Below are positions 47,750 through 57,902 of a DNA stretch of 64,000 bases, piece after piece. Below the pieces are notes generated by a model. That model did no database searches, was not told the origin of the DNA, and saw nothing but the letters and a program-made list of their open reading frames with translations. Made by a program: the position numbers and the translations under genes. Numbering within the stretch: position 1 is the stretch's first letter; every line of letters begins with the position of its first letter. The stretch is from Sinorhizobium psoraleae (lineage in GTDB: Bacteria; Pseudomonadota; Alphaproteobacteria; Rhizobiales; Rhizobiaceae), in contig NZ_JABEKV010000001.1 of NCBI RefSeq assembly GCF_013283645.1, positions 62,001 through 126,000 on the forward strand. Direction: 5' to 3'.

Positions 47750-47862
47750 ATCACGATGATCTTGGTCGAATCGACCCGAAATCATAAACGTTGATCGGTT
47801 CTAAAGAATCAGGGCGGGATGCGGGCGGAAAACCGAACACACTTTTCCTCATCCCGCTCTGG
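47750..47862. repeat. Palindromic intergenic repeat, family B copy 2 (long form)
   Basis: The region between the heparinase-like gene and purH. The first imperfect hairpin is GATGATCTTGGTCGAATCG / CGACCCGAAATCAT. The second is AGGGCGGGATG (47811-47821) / CATCCCGCTCT (47850-47860) around CGGGCGGAAAACCG. Similar second units lie at 36095 and 62394. Confidence 0.65.
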
Positions 47863-47990
47863 CACCTATTTTCCGCTCCTCCCCGCGCTGAAGGTTCCTT
47901 CCCGTGGCAAGCTATGCTAACGGGCAGCGATCCCAACCGCCGGCACCTTCTTCTCCCCGAGCGTCCGGCGCCGCCAAAGGAGCATGGTTG

Positions 47991-49601
47991 ATGGCTGTCG
48001 CCTCCAAGAAAATCCCCGCCCCGGACGAAGTCCGGATCCGCACCGCCCTCCTCTCGGTTTCCGACAAGACCGGCATTGTCGAGCTCGCGCGTGCTCTTCA
48101 TGAAAAGGGCGTGCGCCTCGTCTCGACCGGAGGCACGCACAAGGCGCTGTCGGACGCCGGGCTTCCGGTCAGTGACGTTTCGGAGTTGACTGGTTTTCCG
48201 GAGGTCATGGATGGCCGCGTCAAGACGCTTCACCCCGGTGTTCATGGCGGCTTGCTCGCCATTCGCGACGACGCCGAGCACGTCGCGGCGATGGACAAGC
48301 ACGGCATCACCGCGATCGATCTCGCGGTCATCAATCTCTACCCGTTCGAGGAAGTTCGCGCCAAGGGCGGCGATTATCCGACGACGGTCGAAAACATCGA
48401 CATCGGCGGTCCGGCGATGATCCGTGCTTCCGCGAAAAATCATGCCTATGTTACCATCGTCACCGATCCCGTCGACTATGCGCCCCTTCTCGAAGAAATC
48501 GCCGGCGGCACGACGCGCTATGCCTTCCGCCAGAAAATGGCGGCAAAAGCCTATGCCCGGACCGCGGCCTATGACGCGGCAATTTCGAATTGGCTGGCGG
48601 ATGTTCTCGATACGCCGATGCCGCGCCATCGGGTGATCGGAGGCGTGCTCAAGGAAGAGATGCGCTACGGCGAAAACCCGCACCAGAAGGCAGGCTTCTA
48701 CGTGACCGGCGAAAACCGGCCGGGGGTCGCGACCGCCACGCTGCTGCAGGGCAAGCAGCTCTCCTACAACAATATCAACGATACCGACGCCGCCTTCGAG
48801 CTCGTGGCCGAGTTCCTGCCGGAGAAGGCGCCGGCTTGCGCGATCATCAAGCACGCCAACCCTTGCGGCGTCGCGACGGCGCCGTCGCTTGCGGAAGCTT
48901 ATCGCCGGGCGCTCGCCTGCGATTCCACCTCCGCCTTCGGCGGTATTATCGCGCTCAATCAGGAGCTCGACGCCGAGACCGCGGACGAGATCGTCAAGCT
49001 CTTCACCGAAGTCATCATTGCGCCGTCCGTCAATGACGAGGCAAAGGCGATCATCGCGCGCAAGCCGAACCTTCGGCTGCTTGCGACCGGCGGCCTGCCG
49101 GATCCGCGTGTGCCTGGCCTTTCCGCAAAGACTGTCGCTGGCGGCCTGCTCGTCCAGACGCGCGACAACGGCATGGTCGAGGATCTCGAACTCAAGGTCG
49201 TAACCAAGCGCGCACCGACCGCGCAGGAACTCGAAGACATGAAATTCGCCTTCAAGGTGGCGAAGCATGTGAAGTCGAATGCGATCGTCTATGCGAAGGA
49301 CGGCCAGACGGCCGGCATCGGTGCCGGCCAGATGAGCCGCGTCGATTCCGCCCGCATCGCTGCGATCAAGGCGGAGGAAGCTGCCAAGGCGCTCGGCCTC
49401 GCCGAACCGCTGACCCGCGGCTCGGCTGTCGCATCGGAAGCCTTCCTGCCCTTCGCCGACGGCCTGCTGTCGGCGATTGCCGCCGGCGCCACTGCCGTCA
49501 TCCAGCCGGGCGGTTCGATGCGCGACGAAGAGGTGATCGCTGCGGCAAACGAGCACAACGTTGCCATGGTGTTCACCGGCATGCGCCATTTCCGGCACTG
49601 A
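47991..49601 (+). CDS. purH: Bifunctional AICAR transformylase / IMP cyclohydrolase
   Basis: A 536-residue PurH, the last two steps of IMP synthesis. The N-terminal MGS-like cyclohydrolase domain starts [23 protein letters not shown], with [18 protein letters not shown] and [15 protein letters not shown]. The C-terminal transformylase domain contains [27 protein letters not shown] (catalytic Lys-His), [13 protein letters not shown] and ends [16 protein letters not shown] 47991 follows AAAGGAGCATGGTTG; an earlier in-frame start is not conserved. Confidence 0.97.
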   Translation: MAVASKKIPAPDEVRIRTALLSVSDKTGIVELARALHEKGVRLVSTGGTHKALSDAGLPVSDVSELTGFPEVMDGRVKTLHPGVHGGLLAIRDDAEHVAAMDKHGITAIDLAVINLYPFEEVRAKGGDYPTTVENIDIGGPAMIRASAKNHAYVTIVTDPVDYAPLLEEIAGGTTRYAFRQKMAAKAYARTAAYDAAISNWLADVLDTPMPRHRVIGGVLKEEMRYGENPHQKAGFYVTGENRPGVATATLLQGKQLSYNNINDTDAAFELVAEFLPEKAPACAIIKHANPCGVATAPSLAEAYRRALACDSTSAFGGIIALNQELDAETADEIVKLFTEVIIAPSVNDEAKAIIARKPNLRLLATGGLPDPRVPGLSAKTVAGGLLVQTRDNGMVEDLELKVVTKRAPTAQELEDMKFAFKVAKHVKSNAIVYAKDGQTAGIGAGQMSRVDSARIAAIKAEEAAKALGLAEPLTRGSAVASEAFLPFADGLLSAIAAGATAVIQPGGSMRDEEVIAAANEHNVAMVFTGMRHFRH

Positions 49602-49624
49602 GGCCAGTGACAGCCTGTTTTGAG

Positions 49625-49657
49625 AACCCGCCGCGAAAGCCCTCTCGGCGGGTTTTT
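49625..49657 (+). terminator. Terminator after purH
   Basis: AACCCGCCG (49625-49633) pairs with CGGCGGGTT (49646-49654) followed by TTTT. It separates convergent purH and the MFS gene. Confidence 0.8.
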
Positions 49658-51045
49658 CATGCCGGGCGATGTGCCGGATAGGGCGTTCTTAGAAGAATGA
49701 TGAGACCCACGGCAAGGAAAGCGACGAGCGCCAACATGCCGATGCGCGCTGAATCGGCCATCACCGTGATCGTCGCGACCGACGCCGGCGCAAGGAACGA
49801 GGTCGCGCGTCCGGAAAGCGCATAGAGGCCGAAATAACGGCCGGCTTCCTCAACCGCGACGCTTCGGGCGAGGTAGGAACGAGACGAGGCCTGAACCGGT
49901 CCGAAAGCGATCCCGACCAGGAGGCCGTAGAGAATGTAGGCCTTTTCCGCCGCCGTGCCGAAGAGACCGCCGGAGTCTTCCGTCGAAAGCGTCAGCAGCC
50001 CGAACAGCGTAAAGCCGGGGCCGGTCGAGACGATCCCGAGCGTGGCGATGGTGAGGCAGACGAGGCTGGCAACGACAATCGTTTTCGAGCCGAGCCGTGC
50101 GTCGAGCCGGCTCGCGTAGAGGCAGCCTGCGATCGCGACAACGTTGAGAATCATTCCATAGAGGCCGAGTTCTATCGTCTGCCAGCCGAACATCACGGCT
50201 GCAAAGGTGCCGCCAAGCGCGATCAATCCGTTGACACCGTCCTGGAAGATCATCCGAGCGATCAGAAAGCGCAGGATACCGGCTCTCTCCTTGAGTTCCT
50301 GGAGTGTGCCCTCAAGTTCCTTGAGCCCCCGGGCCGTTGCGTTCGACAGCGACATCGTCGCCTTCGCCGCATCCGGGGTGAACAGGAACATCGGCAGGAT
50401 GAAGATCAGGTACCAGACGGCCGAGATCGGGCCAGTGATGCGGGCGTCCTCCCCCTTGGACGGATCAAGGCCGAAAATCGGGTCGAGGCCGAGTGCTGTC
50501 TTACCCGTTGCGGGATTTCCGGCTATGAGGGCAACGACTGCGATCAAGACGATCATGCCGCCGAGATAGCCGAGTCCCCACGCAATGTTCGAGATGCGGC
50601 CAACCTCTTTCTCGCTCACCAGCCGCGTCATCATCGAATCGTTGAAGACGATCGAAAATTCGGCGGCAACGGTCGCCAGGGCGAGGAAGATCGCCGCATA
50701 GAGGATGGGCGAGCCCGGCGCGGCGAACCAAAGCAAGGCGAGCGAGACGATCTTGATGACCGCGAAAAAGCCGATCCAGGGCTTGCGCGGTCCGGTCGCG
50801 TCCGCGATCGCGCCAAGCACCGGCGAAAGAACCGCGATGATGATGCCCGAGACAGTGAGCGTATAGCCCCAGATCGCCTGCCCTTGCACAGGGTCGGCCG
50901 TGAGCCGGGAAACAAAATAGGGCGCGAAGATGAACGTGGTGATGACGGTGAAGAAGGGCTGTGCGGCCCAGTCGAAAAGCATCCAGCCGGCGATGCCGAG
51001 GCGCGGCGTTCTGGGCTGCTCTCTCGATTCGGCCGTAACGTCCAA
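49657..51045 (-). CDS. UMF1/Atg22-like MFS transporter
   Basis: A 462-residue membrane protein with about twelve helices. [28 protein letters not shown] is the UMF1 signature (usually W-x-YDWANSAF), followed by the MFS loop [15 protein letters not shown] and [22 protein letters not shown]. It matches the Atg22-like family, whose yeast member effluxes amino acids from the vacuole; the bacterial substrate is unknown. Divergent spacing suggests no operon with the GDH gene upstream on the same strand (gap 122 bp). Confidence 0.85.
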   Translation of the reverse strand: MDVTAESREQPRTPRLGIAGWMLFDWAAQPFFTVITTFIFAPYFVSRLTADPVQGQAIWGYTLTVSGIIIAVLSPVLGAIADATGPRKPWIGFFAVIKIVSLALLWFAAPGSPILYAAIFLALATVAAEFSIVFNDSMMTRLVSEKEVGRISNIAWGLGYLGGMIVLIAVVALIAGNPATGKTALGLDPIFGLDPSKGEDARITGPISAVWYLIFILPMFLFTPDAAKATMSLSNATARGLKELEGTLQELKERAGILRFLIARMIFQDGVNGLIALGGTFAAVMFGWQTIELGLYGMILNVVAIAGCLYASRLDARLGSKTIVVASLVCLTIATLGIVSTGPGFTLFGLLTLSTEDSGGLFGTAAEKAYILYGLLVGIAFGPVQASSRSYLARSVAVEEAGRYFGLYALSGRATSFLAPASVATITVMADSARIGMLALVAFLAVGLIILLRTPYPAHRPA

Positions 51046-51167
51046 TTTCCCCTCCCGGAATTCATCGGGCCTCGCCGGCTGTTTGGCGAGGTCCGATAAC
51101 GCGTTGAAATCGCGAGGAAACCCGAAGCGGAATCAGTCCTCCGGGCCGATTGCCCGGAGGGACTGTG

Positions 51168-54100
51168 TCATTTCGCCTTGCCGCGTGCAAGGTCGTTGAG
51201 CAGGCCAGCCGCAACCGTAATCTTGGCGAGTGTCGTCTCGCCTTTTTCGGTGAGCAGCTTCAGCTGGTCGCCAACGCGTGAGACGCGTTCGCGATCACTG
51301 TCGTGCCAGGCAAGAACCGGATTGCGTTCGCCCTTCTGCTCGACCAGCGCTGCGACAGTGATGTCCCGCCGGGCGGCGCCGATGTCGGCGACGGCGCGCG
51401 AAAGCGCCATGGCCTCGAACTGCTCCGTGGCGGGCACGCGATCGGCGGCGGCCAGCAGACGATTTATCCTGAGATCTTCCGTCACGGTGAAATAACCCTG
51501 CGCGGTGCGGCTCAGCGTTTCGCCGGTCTCGGTGGAGATCTGCATGATCTCCGGCACGAGGGTCATCAGCGACAGTTCGGCTATTTCCTCCGCGAGCTTT
51601 GCCGGCGCGCCGCTTTCGATGAAGGCTGCGGCCCTCAGGCGTGCCTCTTCGGCGCTGTCGCCGGAGATTGCCGTGCGCATCGTGCCGCGCAGCTTCTGCA
51701 AGCCGTCGCGCAGACGCGAAACCGCATCGGAAACGGGGCCACTCGAGGCGCGCGTGCGCAAAGCCTTCTCGGTTACGAGCACGAAGATGCGGCTCACTTC
51801 CTGATAGAGCGCATTCTGTACGGCGCCGCTGATCCTGTTGTCCAGCGCGTCGATCTCACCGTAAATCCGCTGCAGGTCGAAGCCGTCGAGCGCCAGCACG
51901 GCCGCCTTGACGACATCGCCGGAGAGAAAGCCGGTCGTATCGGTCAGCGTCGAAACGAATGCGGGACCACCGCGGTTGATCACTTCGTTGCCGAGGACCG
52001 TCGCGATGATCTCGCGGCGCAGCCGGTGCCCGCGGATATCCCCGGCATAGGTCTTGCGCATCTTTGCCGGGAAATAGCGCTCCAGCGTCGCAGTGAAATA
52101 GGGATCATCCGGCAGATCGCCGAGGATCAGCTCTTCGAACAGCACCAGCTTCGCATAGGAAAGCAGAACGCCGATCTCAGGACGCGTCAGCGGCTTGCCC
52201 GCCTGGTAACGCTCGCTCATGGCCAGCTCCGTCGGCAGGGTCTCGACCTTACGGTTGAGGTGGCCATCGGCCTCGAGTCGCGCCATAAGCCGCGAGAGCG
52301 AGGTGCGGTTCGCGAGCCCCTGCATTTCCGTCAGCGAGATTGCCAGCGATTGCTGGTAGTTGTTGCGCAGCACGAGGTGCGCCACCTCGTCGGTCATCGA
52401 AGCGAGAAGCGTGTTTCGTTTCGGCCGCGTCAGACGTCCGTCGCGCATGGCCGAAGCAAGCGCGATCTTGATGTTGACCTCGACGTCGGAGGAGTTGACG
52501 CCGGCCGAATTGTCGATCGCGTCGGAATTGCAGCGCCCTCCGGCGAGCGAGAAGCCGATGCGGCCTTTCTGGGTGACGCCGAGATTGGCGCCTTCGCCGA
52601 TAACGCGGGCACGCACTTCCTCCGCCGTAACGCGGATCGCGTCGTTGGCGCGGTCGCCAACCTCGGCGTCCGTTTCGTTGCTGCCGCGCACATAGGTGCC
52701 GATGCCGCCGAACCAGAGCAGATCGACCGAGCTCTTGAGGATGGCGTTCATGATCTCGAAGGGGGTCGCCTTCTGCTTGTCGAGGCCGATTGCTGTCATC
52801 GCCTCCGCCGTCAGGGTCACGAACTTCTCCGTGCGCGAGATGATCATTGCGCCCTGCGATAGTGTCTTGCGGTCGTAGTCCTGCCAGCTCGAGCGCGGAA
52901 GCGCGAACATACGCTTGCGCTCGGCGAAGGAAAGGTCGGTATCCGGATTCGGATCGATGAAGATATCGCGATGGTCGAAGGCGGCGATCAGCCGGATCTT
53001 CTCCGAGAGCAGCATCCCATTGCCGAAAACGTCGCCGGACATGTCGCCGACGCCGGCGACCGTGACGGGAGTCGTCTGGATGTCGATGTCCATCTCGCGG
53101 AAATGACGCTTGACCGTCTCCCAGGCGCCGCGGGCGGTGATGCCCATCTTCTTATGGTCGTAGCCGGCCGAGCCACCGGAGGCGAAAGCATCGTCAAGCC
53201 AGAAGCCGGCTTCCTGGGCAAGCCCGTTGGCCGTGTCGGAGAAGGTGGCGGTGCCCTTGTCGGCCGCGACGACGAAATAGGGATCGTCGCCATCGAGCCT
53301 CAGCGTATCGGCCGGCGGCACGACGTCATGGCCGACGATGTTGTCGGTGACCGACAGCAGCGTGCGGATATAGGTCTTGTAGGCTTCCGTGCCGACCTTG
53401 AAAATTTCGTCGCGCGTGCCGCCGACCGGCAGCTGCTTCGGATAGAAGCCGCCCTTGGCGCCGACCGGCACGATGACCGCGTTCTTTACCTGCTGCGCCT
53501 TGACGAGGCCGAGTACCTCGGTGCGGTAGTCCTGCGCCCGGTCCGACCAGCGAAGGCCGCCGCGGGCCACCTTGCCGAAGCGCAGGTGCACGCCTTCGAC
53601 CTCGGTGCCGTAGACGAAGATCTCGCGGAAAGGCCGAGGCTCAGGCAGGCCATCGAGCTGCTTCGGATCAAGCTTGAAAGCGAGAACCGCACGCGGCCTG
53701 CCGTCCGCGTCTTTCTGGAAATAGTTCGTCCGGAGCGTCGACTGGATCACGTTGACATAGCGGCGCAGGATCTGGTCCTCGTCGAGGCTCGGTACGGCCG
53801 AGAGCGCCTCCTCGATAGCCGAGAGCAAGGCGTTGCCTTTCTTCGTCCTCGCCTTCGCCTCGATCTTCGGATCCATGCGCGTCGCAAACAGCCGGAAGAT
53901 GTCGGCAGCGATCGCCGGATGCTTGTTCATCGTGTCGGCGATATAGCCCTGCGAATAGGTAATGCCCGCCTGGCGCAGATAACGGGCATAGGCGCGCAGC
54001 ACCGTGACTTCGCGCGCGGTGAGGCCGGCAAGCAGGATCAGCCGGTTGAACGTGTCGTCTTCGATCGTGCCGCTCCAGGAAGCCAGAAACGCCTCTTCGA

Positions 54101-55955
54101 GCGCCACACCGGTCTTGGCAAGATTGAGCGCATGTCCATCGCGGTGGACCAACTCCATGTCGTGCAGCACCACAAGCCGCTGTTCTTCCGCATGCCCGCT
54201 GACGCCGATGTCGTAGGTCTGCTCGCTGATGACGCGGAACCCAAGATTTTCAAGGAGCGGCACGCGACGCGAGAGCGACACGGGATCTTCCGCGTGGAAG
54301 ATTTTCAGTTCGAGCGTGTCCGGCCGTTCTTTCTGTTTGTGATAGAACGAGATGCGGATTGGGTCGTCGCGCCTGCAAGCGGCGATGTCCTGAAGATCGT
54401 CATAGGCTTCCGCCGGCGTGAAGGCCGCTTGGTAGGCTTCGCCGACCGAGATCTCGATACCGTCCTTGCGCGCAAGCAGGTTGAAGCGGTCGGTCCAGCG
54501 AGTGACGATGCTGCGAACCGCCTCCTCGAGCTTGGCCTGCGGAACGCGCGGCGTCTTCCCGCCATAGCGGCCGATAATGAAATGGACGCGCGCCAGCCCG
54601 CCTTCGGGGAAAGCGGGATAATAGGCAGAAACGCGACCGTCATAGACCGTTCTCAAATAGTTGCCGATCTTCTCGCGGACGTCCGAATCATATTGCTCGC
54701 GCGGCACGAAGACGAGGACCGAGACGAAACGGTCGAAATGGTCGATGCGCGGCAGCACGCGGATGCGTGGCCGGTCGCTGAGCTCGTTGATCTGCTCGCA
54801 GAACGCAGCCAGCAGCCCGACGTCGATCTGGAAAAGGTCGTCGCGCGGATAGGATTCCAGCGTGTTCGCCAGCATCTTGCCCGAATGGCTCTGGGGATCG
54901 TAGCCGAAATGATCGATGATCTTTTCGATCTTGTGTCTCAGCAACGGTATTTCGGACGCCTGACGCGTATAGGCCGTCGACGTGAAGAGGCCGACGATGC
55001 GCAGTTCCCCGATCACGTTACCGGAGGTGTCGAAGCGCTTGACGCCGATGTAGTCCATATAGGCGCGGCGGTGGACGAGGGATTTCACATTGGCCTTGGT
55101 GACGATCAGGAACTCCGGCCCTTCGAGAAAGGCGAGGATCTCCGGCGTCGTCAGCACGGCGTCCTTGCCCTGGCGCAATACCCGGACATCGGGATTGGAG
55201 AGAAGGCCGAGGCCCCTGCCCTTGCCGCGTTCGACCGTCGCCTTCTCGCCCTTGCCGGAATAGGTGTATTCCCGCATTCCGAGGAACGTGAAATTGCTGT
55301 CTCTTAGCCAGCGAAGGAAAGCGAGCGCCTCGTCACGATCGCTCTTCTTGCGCGAAGCATTGTAGGCTTCCAGTTCCTTCATGGCTTGGTTGAGCAATGT
55401 CGTCATCGCCGGCCAGTCGTGAACGGCTTGATGGACCTGGTCCAGCACGTCGGCGATGCGCTTGCTGAGCTGGCGCGCTTCGAGCGGTGCGAGCTTGTCC
55501 AGGTGAATCTGGATATGGCTCACCCGGTGCGCCGGATCGCTTTCCTCATCCGGATCGTACGCCTTGATGGGCTTGCCGGGTTCCCTGACGAGAATGGGAT
55601 GGATTGCGAGATGGATGTCGCGGTGCGTGCTCGTCACCTCGCCCATGATCGAGTCGTAGAGGAAGGGCATGTTGCGTTCGGTGATGGCGATGATCGAGAC
55701 GTCCGTGCCGCCGGGCGCAACGCCCGGCACGGTTTCGACCGAAACCTGCGGCTTGCCTCCGTCCCAGCGTGCGAGTTCGTTGCGTGCATGTGCGGCGGTC
55801 AATGCCAGCATGTCGGCGGTATAAAGATCGAGGTCGTCGTTGCTCGCCCCGCCGAAGAGGATCTCTGGCGCCAGCGCCTCGGCGCCGATCTTCTCCGCAG
55901 CCGCCTTGGCCGCGTCGATATGCCTGTCCCGCTTCGGATTGTATTTCACGCCCAT
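51168..55955 (-). CDS. gdhB: NAD-specific glutamate dehydrogenase (large, 180-kDa type)
   Basis: A 1595-residue NAD-glutamate dehydrogenase. It has a long N-terminal regulatory region of ACT-like segments: RDRHIDAAKAAAEKIGAEAL, FTFLGMREYTYSG, VLRQGKDAVLTTPEILAF. The catalytic dehydrogenase core begins near residue 750 with RGGLRWSDRAQDYRTEVLGL. It is followed by VPVGAKGGFYPKQLPVGGTR (catalytic Lys near 830), VGDMSGDVFGNGMLLSEKIRL and FDHRDIFIDPNPD. A C-terminal helical domain closes the protein. The enzyme oxidises glutamate to 2-oxoglutarate for catabolism. The symbol gdhB is used for this class in some species. Single uninterrupted frame. Confidence 0.95.
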   Translation of the reverse strand: MGVKYNPKRDRHIDAAKAAAEKIGAEALAPEILFGGASNDDLDLYTADMLALTAAHARNELARWDGGKPQVSVETVPGVAPGGTDVSIIAITERNMPFLYDSIMGEVTSTHRDIHLAIHPILVREPGKPIKAYDPDEESDPAHRVSHIQIHLDKLAPLEARQLSKRIADVLDQVHQAVHDWPAMTTLLNQAMKELEAYNASRKKSDRDEALAFLRWLRDSNFTFLGMREYTYSGKGEKATVERGKGRGLGLLSNPDVRVLRQGKDAVLTTPEILAFLEGPEFLIVTKANVKSLVHRRAYMDYIGVKRFDTSGNVIGELRIVGLFTSTAYTRQASEIPLLRHKIEKIIDHFGYDPQSHSGKMLANTLESYPRDDLFQIDVGLLAAFCEQINELSDRPRIRVLPRIDHFDRFVSVLVFVPREQYDSDVREKIGNYLRTVYDGRVSAYYPAFPEGGLARVHFIIGRYGGKTPRVPQAKLEEAVRSIVTRWTDRFNLLARKDGIEISVGEAYQAAFTPAEAYDDLQDIAACRRDDPIRISFYHKQKERPDTLELKIFHAEDPVSLSRRVPLLENLGFRVISEQTYDIGVSGHAEEQRLVVLHDMELVHRDGHALNLAKTGVALEEAFLASWSGTIEDDTFNRLILLAGLTAREVTVLRAYARYLRQAGITYSQGYIADTMNKHPAIAADIFRLFATRMDPKIEAKARTKKGNALLSAIEEALSAVPSLDEDQILRRYVNVIQSTLRTNYFQKDADGRPRAVLAFKLDPKQLDGLPEPRPFREIFVYGTEVEGVHLRFGKVARGGLRWSDRAQDYRTEVLGLVKAQQVKNAVIVPVGAKGGFYPKQLPVGGTRDEIFKVGTEAYKTYIRTLLSVTDNIVGHDVVPPADTLRLDGDDPYFVVAADKGTATFSDTANGLAQEAGFWLDDAFASGGSAGYDHKKMGITARGAWETVKRHFREMDIDIQTTPVTVAGVGDMSGDVFGNGMLLSEKIRLIAAFDHRDIFIDPNPDTDLSFAERKRMFALPRSSWQDYDRKTLSQGAMIISRTEKFVTLTAEAMTAIGLDKQKATPFEIMNAILKSSVDLLWFGGIGTYVRGSNETDAEVGDRANDAIRVTAEEVRARVIGEGANLGVTQKGRIGFSLAGGRCNSDAIDNSAGVNSSDVEVNIKIALASAMRDGRLTRPKRNTLLASMTDEVAHLVLRNNYQQSLAISLTEMQGLANRTSLSRLMARLEADGHLNRKVETLPTELAMSERYQAGKPLTRPEIGVLLSYAKLVLFEELILGDLPDDPYFTATLERYFPAKMRKTYAGDIRGHRLRREIIATVLGNEVINRGGPAFVSTLTDTTGFLSGDVVKAAVLALDGFDLQRIYGEIDALDNRISGAVQNALYQEVSRIFVLVTEKALRTRASSGPVSDAVSRLRDGLQKLRGTMRTAISGDSAEEARLRAAAFIESGAPAKLAEEIAELSLMTLVPEIMQISTETGETLSRTAQGYFTVTEDLRINRLLAAADRVPATEQFEAMALSRAVADIGAARRDITVAALVEQKGERNPVLAWHDSDRERVSRVGDQLKLLTEKGETTLAKITVAAGLLNDLARGKAK

Positions 55956-56237
55956 GAACTGTCTCCCCGTACGTGATAGATGAACCTATCAGAACCATGG
56001 CCAATGGCGACCGTTTTATGCCCGTTTTCGGCAAAATCGAGCTGAATTTTGGAGAAATTCGCGCGATTTCGACCTAAATCCATTTAAATCGAAGGCGATT
56101 TTGCAAAAATTGCTCGAAAAACGGTGGAAACGCACGAAAACGCCGAAGCGCGGTTTCGGGCATCTCTGGCATCCGCTGTTGACAGGCCGGTGACAGTCGG
56201 GCGATCACACCTCGATTCGAAGGAATGGGATTGCCCG

Positions 56238-57119
56238 ATGCCCGAAACGCATGCCGCACCCGGCGCCGTCATCGTTATTTCAAGCCATGTGGTTCGCGGC
56301 ACCGTCGGCAACCGGGCCGCGGTCTTCGCGCTGGAGACGCTCGGGCACCGCGTCTGGGCCGTGCCGACGGTGATATTGCCGTGGCATCCGGGCCACGGCC
56401 CTTCGACACGGGTGACGATCGCCGACCAGGAGTTCCAGTCGATCATCGAGGATCTCGTCAATGCGCGTTGGACCGGCGAGGTGCGGGCGGTTCTCTCCGG
56501 GTACCTGGGTTCGCCGGGCCATGTCGAAGGCGTTGCTGAGCTCGTGACGGCATTACGTCAGCGCAATCCAGATCTTGTATACGCCTGCGACCCAATCATC
56601 GGCGATGGCAACGGCCTCTATGTCTCCGCCGAGATTGCCGCCGCCGTTCGCGACCGGTTGCTGCCGCTGGCGACACTGGCGACGCCCAACCGCTTCGAGC
56701 TTTCCTGGCTTGCCGGGGCTGCGCTTGAAACGAATACGGCGATCCTCGATGCGGCACTCGGTCTCGGACCGTCGCGCGTGCTGGTGACCTCGGCGATCCC
56801 GATGATGAGTGGTGGCACCGGCAATCTTTATCTGTCGGGCAGCCATGCGCTGCTCGCCGAACACCGGTTGATCGACAATCCACCGAACGGCACCGGCGAT
56901 CTGTTGGCCGCCGTGTTTCTGGCACGGCTGCTTCAGGGGCTTTCGGAAGAGCGGGCGCTGCAGATGGCGACCGCCAGCGTGTTCGAGATCATCGCGCGCA
57001 CGGCGAAGCGCGGCGCCGACGAGCTGACGCTCGAGCAGGATGCCTCGAGCCTCGCAACGCCGATGGCCATGGTGCAGATGCGGCGCCTCTTGCATCCAGG
57101 CCAGGTGCGGCGGAGATAA
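56238..57119 (+). CDS. pdxY: Pyridoxal kinase PdxY-like
   Basis: A 293-residue ribokinase-fold kinase. It has AVIVISSHVVRGTVGNRAAVFALETLGHRV, the substrate loop TVILPWHPGHGPSTR, YACDPIIGDGNGLYVSAEIA and the catalytic anion hole NGTGDLLAAVFLARLL (Asp in GTGD). It phosphorylates pyridoxal to PLP in the salvage pathway. ATG 56238 begins the conserved part; the frame is open to 56124 through non-conserved sequence. Divergent from GDH across 282 bp in which nothing else is seen. Confidence 0.92.
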   Translation: MPETHAAPGAVIVISSHVVRGTVGNRAAVFALETLGHRVWAVPTVILPWHPGHGPSTRVTIADQEFQSIIEDLVNARWTGEVRAVLSGYLGSPGHVEGVAELVTALRQRNPDLVYACDPIIGDGNGLYVSAEIAAAVRDRLLPLATLATPNRFELSWLAGAALETNTAILDAALGLGPSRVLVTSAIPMMSGGTGNLYLSGSHALLAEHRLIDNPPNGTGDLLAAVFLARLLQGLSEERALQMATASVFEIIARTAKRGADELTLEQDASSLATPMAMVQMRRLLHPGQVRRR

Positions 57120-57192
57120 AGAAGTATTCACGCACAGCCATTGCGTGGCATCGTGGATTGATGTGTCGGCAGCATTGGGGTAACCGATCGAT

Positions 57193-57834
57193 ATGCAGCG
57201 CTTTCCGGATCATCTTCTGAACGGCTACCGCAACTTCATGAGCGGTCGTTTCAACGAACAGCAACAGCGCTATCGGACACTCGCCGAAAGCGGCCAGAAG
57301 CCGAGGACGATGGTCATTGCCTGTTGCGACTCGCGGGCCGCGCCGGAAACTATCTTCGATAGCGGCCCTGGAGAACTCTTCGTCGTGCGCAACGTCGCCA
57401 ACATGATGCCGCCTTATGAGCCGGACGGGCATTATCATTCGACGTCGGCCGCCCTCGAATTTGCCGTCCAGTCGCTCCGCGTCAGCGACATCGTCGTTAT
57501 GGGGCACGGGCGCTGCGGCGGCATCAAGGCGGCACTCGATCCGGACGCCGAGCCCCTCTCCCCCGGCGATTTCATCGGCCGCTGGATGAACCTGCTGAAG
57601 CCGGCCGCGGAACAGATCCAGAGCAACGAATTCATGACACAGGCGGAACGGCAACGGGCGCTCGAACGGGTGTCGATCCGGAACTCGCTTGCCAACCTGC
57701 GCACCTTCCCCTGTGTCCAGATTCTCGAGGCGAAGGGCAAGCTGCAGCTTCATGGCGCCTGGTTCGATATTTCAACCGGCGAGCTTTGGCTGATGGACGC
57801 CAAGACCGGCGATTTCGCCCGACCGGGCATGTAA
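57193..57834 (+). CDS. Beta-class carbonic anhydrase
   Basis: A 213-residue beta-carbonic anhydrase. The zinc ligands are Cys45 with the Asp46-Arg48 dyad in CCDSRAAPE, and His105 and Cys108 in GHGRCGG. NVANMMPPYEPDGHYHSTSAALEFAV and the C-terminal LQLHGAWFDISTGELWLMD are typical. It interconverts CO2 and bicarbonate in the cytoplasm. Located 73 bp after pdxY, possibly co-transcribed. Confidence 0.94.
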   Translation: MQRFPDHLLNGYRNFMSGRFNEQQQRYRTLAESGQKPRTMVIACCDSRAAPETIFDSGPGELFVVRNVANMMPPYEPDGHYHSTSAALEFAVQSLRVSDIVVMGHGRCGGIKAALDPDAEPLSPGDFIGRWMNLLKPAAEQIQSNEFMTQAERQRALERVSIRNSLANLRTFPCVQILEAKGKLQLHGAWFDISTGELWLMDAKTGDFARPGM

Positions 57835-57852
57835 TCGGCCGGGCATGCAAAA

Positions 57853-57876
57853 AGCCCGGTCCTTTCGGACCGGGCT
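57853..57876 (-). terminator. Terminator of the transglycosylase gene
   Basis: AGCCCGGTCC-TTTC-GGACCGGGCT; on the minus strand it is followed by TTTTTGC, so it ends the minus-strand transglycosylase transcript and may also stop the carbonic anhydrase transcript. Confidence 0.8.
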
Positions 57877-57902
57877 CGAAATCCATATTCTGTTGGTCGC
57901 GA

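Noticed and set aside
47751-49598. 615-residue open frame on minus
   Set aside because: Antisense to purH, which is complete and conserved.
51303-55307. Two long plus-strand frames (519 and 778 residues)
   Set aside because: Both lie antisense to the NAD-glutamate dehydrogenase gene and show His/Arg-rich shadow composition.
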